NCBI GenBank assembly: GCA_030619365.1
Contig: JAUXBQ010000036.1
Coordinates: forward strand, 1 to 15,091
Source: a candidate division FCPU426 bacterium
Lineage (GTDB): Bacteria > Oederibacteriota > JAAXVQ01 > JAUVAV01
Direction: 5' to 3'
DNA: 15,091 nt
How positions within the stretch are numbered: position 1 is the stretch's first letter; each line of letters starts with the position of its first letter. Shown in pieces: positions 13,103 to 15,091 of the stretch. The notes beneath the pieces were generated by a model that saw nothing but the letters and a program-made list of their open reading frames with translations, did no database searches and was not told the origin of the DNA. Made by a program: the position numbers and the translations under genes.

Positions 13103-14134
13103 TCACCTCGAGAGCCGGAAATAGAATAGAATGACGCCTTCTTGCTCCTCCTGCCGTTTGCTGCTCGGCAGGGGCGCAAATTTAAAGGCTTTGAGGGCTT
13201 TCACGGCCAGTTGATCGATCTCGGATTTACCCGAGCTCTGTTCCACGAAAATATTTCTTTTAACGATCCCGTTGGGAAGCACGAAGAAATGCAGGCTCAC
13301 GGAGCCTTCCCAGCCCTGTTCCTCGGCCCAGCGGGGATACTTGGGCATGTAGGTCTCGAGACGGGGCCGGTCTTTCAGCGGACCGAAAATTTTAAAAGTG
13401 TTCCGCTCCCGGTTCAAATTCAGGTTGGAGGTGTCAAACGCCACCTTTTTCTTAACCTTGGGCTTTCTAATGGTCGGCATGTCCGCCAAGGAACCGCCGC
13501 GCGCCTGGAGATTGGCCCGCCGGGAAAATTTGGCCGTGTTGACGACCGGCTGCTGACGTGACGGCAGAAAACTGCTCTTCCTCCCCAGGCTGATGCCCGA
13601 GGGCAGCTTGGCCGCGCTGGCCAGGGAGTCCTTGCGCTTGTTCATCTGCAGGGCGTTCACGTTCATCCCGGCCGGCGACTTGACAGCCTTACGGCCGACC
13701 AGGTCCAGGGGCTGCCCGGGGATGGCCGGTTTATCCAGATCTTTCTTGCTGCCCAACTTGAGCGCATCCGGCATGGCGATTTCGAGTTTGTCCTCGCGCT
13801 TGGGCAGGTCCATGGGCAGTTGGGAAGCCAGTTCCGACTTGGCTTTCAGGGGAATGGCCTGTTTCAGGAAATCCCAGACGTTTCTCTGCTGTGGTGGCGC
13901 CACGGGCATGGGCGGAGGCGCCTCCGCCTCCGGAATGGGGATTATCTGGTCCACCAGGGTAATCTCGGTCAATAGGACTTCCGACTTCATCTGCTGGTGG
14001 GAGACCATGAGCACCAGGAAGAAAGCCGAGGCGTGCATGAGTAAAGAAAGGAACCCCCCCTTGGTCAGCCCGGGGATATCGAAGTCCGCCGCGAACTTCT
14101 CATCTTCCTCTATAATGATTCTAACATGTCCCAT
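13103..14134 (-). CDS. TonB-family energy transducer
   Basis: TonB proteins carry proton-motive energy from an ExbB-ExbD motor to an outer-membrane or cell-wall partner. The 343-residue protein has a short cytoplasmic N-terminus and a membrane helix (about 28-45) with Ser30 and His34, matching the SxxxH motif TonB needs to couple to ExbB. A short Pro-rich stretch (67-82) leads into a long Lys/Ser/Leu-rich linker of about 180 residues. The TonB C-terminal domain (about 262-322) reads YPRWAEEQGWEGSVSLHFFV, LPNGIVKRNIFVEQSSG, IDQLAVKALKAFKFAPL. The linker is basic rather than made of the EP/KP repeats of E. coli TonB. AAGG precedes the ATG by about 8 nt. It follows exbD after 18 nt, and its stop abuts the next gene's start region. 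Confidence 0.9.
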   Translation of the reverse strand: MGHVRIIIEEDEKFAADFDIPGLTKGGFLSLLMHASAFFLVLMVSHQQMKSEVLLTEITLVDQIIPIPEAEAPPPMPVAPPQQRNVWDFLKQAIPLKAKSELASQLPMDLPKREDKLEIAMPDALKLGSKKDLDKPAIPGQPLDLVGRKAVKSPAGMNVNALQMNKRKDSLASAAKLPSGISLGRKSSFLPSRQQPVVNTAKFSRRANLQARGGSLADMPTIRKPKVKKKVAFDTSNLNLNRERNTFKIFGPLKDRPRLETYMPKYPRWAEEQGWEGSVSLHFFVLPNGIVKRNIFVEQSSGKSEIDQLAVKALKAFKFAPLPSSKRQEEQEGVILFYFRLSR

Positions 14135-14152
14135 AACCGCACCTTTTCCGGT

Positions 14153-14557
14153 CTAATCCTTGTGTTCGGTGGCAAAAACGAGTTTTTTAGCACCCAGTTC
14201 CTTGGCCAAATCCAGGGCATTGAGCACAATGCCGTGATTGGTCAGCACGTCCGCCCGGATAATCACATATTTCTCAGCGCTCTCCGCCAGTTTTATCTTG
14301 AGTTCCGGCTTCAATTCCTCGAGCGTAACTTCCTTGGCATTAACCGCGAGGTTTTCGTCCTGGTCAATGGTGATGGTGATATTTTCTGTGGACTCCCCCT
14401 CGTCGGTCGTGGCTCTTGGCAGTTCCACGGTCATGACCGGCTGGCTGAATAAGGGCGCCGTGACCATGAAAATAATAACCAGGACCAGACAGACGTCCAC
14501 CAGGGGCGTCACGTTGATCGCTGTAATGGGTTCATCCGCAGGTCCAGCAGCACCCAT
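14153..14557 (-). CDS. exbD: ExbD/TolR-family biopolymer transport protein (second copy)
   Basis: ExbD proteins are the single-pass stator component of proton-driven ExbB-ExbD motors. The 134-residue protein has a short N-terminus, then NVTPLVDVCLVLVIIFMVTAP (15-35; shown split, N15-V20 then D21-P35) with the essential membrane aspartate at D21. A periplasmic domain follows (EEVTLEELKPELKIKL-like, YVIIRADVLTNHGIVLNALDLAKELGAKKL). TAGGAGG lies 8 nt before the ATG and overlaps the stop codon of the preceding exbD gene, a sign of tight coupling. The helix is almost identical to its neighbour's, while the periplasmic domain differs strongly. ExbD and TolR cannot be told apart here by sequence alone; the TonB gene next door favours ExbD. 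Confidence 0.92.
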   Translation of the reverse strand: MGAAGPADEPITAINVTPLVDVCLVLVIIFMVTAPLFSQPVMTVELPRATTDEGESTENITITIDQDENLAVNAKEVTLEELKPELKIKLAESAEKYVIIRADVLTNHGIVLNALDLAKELGAKKLVFATEHKD

Positions 14558-14568
14558 GGCAATACCTC

Positions 14569-15015
14569 CTAACGTCTCCGTCTGCGCTTTTTCTTTTTGT
14601 CCAGCTTGCCCATGACCGGGCTGCGCATGATGGACAAGCCCACGGCCCCGCTCTGCTTGGCGATATCCAGCACACTCACGACCACGCCGTGCTTCACGTC
14701 CTCATCCGAGGTGATGGTTACGACTTTTTTCTTGTTGACCTTCAGTTTAGCGGTCATGAGCGCGGGCAGGGATTCCAGCGTCACGACGTGTTTGTTAAGA
14801 TAGATCTTTTCCGCCGTAATCCGGACGGCCACGGATTCATTCTGGGAAACCTGGCCCTCGGCCGCGTCCACTTTACTGCTGGCCACGACGATACCGGCCT
14901 GCATGGCCATGGGCGCGGTAACCATGAAAATGATGACCAGCACCAGGCATACGTCAACCAACGGCGTTACGTTGATTTCGGTGATGGATTCTTCGCCTCC
15001 GCCTCCCATCGACAC
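14569..15015 (-). CDS. exbD: ExbD/TolR-family biopolymer transport protein (first copy) with polybasic tail
   Basis: The product is about 148 residues. It begins with a Gly-rich, acidic stretch (GGGGEESITEI) and continues into the ExbD membrane helix NVTPLVDVCLVLVIIFMVTAP with the key aspartate at D21, the same position as in the second copy. The periplasmic domain contains KKKVVTITSDEDVKHGVVVSVLDIAKQSGAVGLSIM and ends in an unusual KLDKKKKRRRRR tail. The GTG at 15015 is preferred, since GGGAGG lies 9 nt upstream; a TTG at 15021 is too close, and an ATG at 15009 is possible. It follows the end of a probable exbB gene by about 40 nt, so the order is ExbB, ExbD, ExbD, TonB. Confidence 0.92.
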   Translation of the reverse strand: MSMGGGGEESITEINVTPLVDVCLVLVIIFMVTAPMAMQAGIVVASSKVDAAEGQVSQNESVAVRITAEKIYLNKHVVTLESLPALMTAKLKVNKKKVVTITSDEDVKHGVVVSVLDIAKQSGAVGLSIMRSPVMGKLDKKKKRRRRR

Positions 15016-15056
15016 GGCCAATCACCTCCCGAAAATCCGAATCGTATCCGCCGGGC

Positions 15057-15091
15057 TTAGCGTTTCCGGCCCCCGGCGGCCTCGGCCTCAC
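15057..15091 (-). CDS. Probable C-terminus of an ExbB/TolQ/MotA-family protein, mostly outside the window
   Basis: Only ten codons and a TAA stop are visible: EAEAAGGRKR then stop at 15057-15059. The frame stays open to the edge. No domain can be recognised in so short a piece. The assignment comes only from position, since ExbB/TolQ usually directly precedes ExbD/TolR. A GGGAGG ribosome-binding site for exbD follows after about 27 nt. Confidence 0.35.
   Translation of the reverse strand, partial: EAEAAGGRKR

Overview
The window is ordinary-looking, GC-rich chromosomal DNA from a Gram-negative (diderm) bacterium. The diderm call rests on a TonB/ExbD-type envelope energy module and a secreted protein with an OmpA-like tail. 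The phylum cannot be fixed from the sequence. The mix of an infC-rpmI-rplT operon, an FMN-riboswitch riboflavin operon ending in nusB, and GTAGGG-type palindromic intergenic repeats would suit an uncultured lineage, for example PVC/Omnitrophota-like or deltaproteobacterial, but this is inference. Nearly everything is on the minus strand, so the text reads from high to low coordinates. No CRISPR array, insertion sequence, rRNA or tRNA was seen.

Right end, 15091 to 12171 (minus): the last codons of a probable ExbB/TolQ gene, two tandem ExbD/TolR genes, a TonB-family gene with an SxxxH membrane motif, and a secreted protein with a FlgD-Ig-like domain and an OmpA-like C-terminus. The genes are tightly packed or overlapping, as in a proton-driven envelope motor operon.

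Centre right, 12248 to 7780 (minus): the riboflavin operon. A good sigma70-type promoter lies inside the 3' end of the upstream gene. It is followed by a complete FMN riboswitch and an intrinsic terminator, then ribD, ribE, ribBA, ribH and nusB. The riboswitch's 5' P1 strand can pair with the terminator's 5' arm, which predicts FMN-controlled transcription attenuation.

Centre, 7707 to 7054 (minus): an AT-rich island holding a hicB-hicA type toxin-antitoxin pair, probably acquired horizontally.

Centre left, 7017 to 3698 (minus): a near-consensus promoter, a structured leader with an intrinsic terminator and a possible antiterminator, infC starting at an AUU codon, rpmI, rplT, a SpoU/TrmH RNA methyltransferase and pheS. 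pheT does not follow pheS. A perfect GTAGGG-type palindrome sits there instead.

Left, 3667 to 1: a CvpA-like membrane protein on the plus strand, divergent from a cytoplasmic TPR protein, with back-to-back promoters between them. Below that is uvrB, whose 3' end leaves the window.

The most interesting points are the infC leader with its AUU start, the palindrome family that shares ends but changes its core with compensation, the ExbD-ExbD-TonB-FlgD/OmpA module, the hicBA island, and the start/stop collision downstream of pheS.
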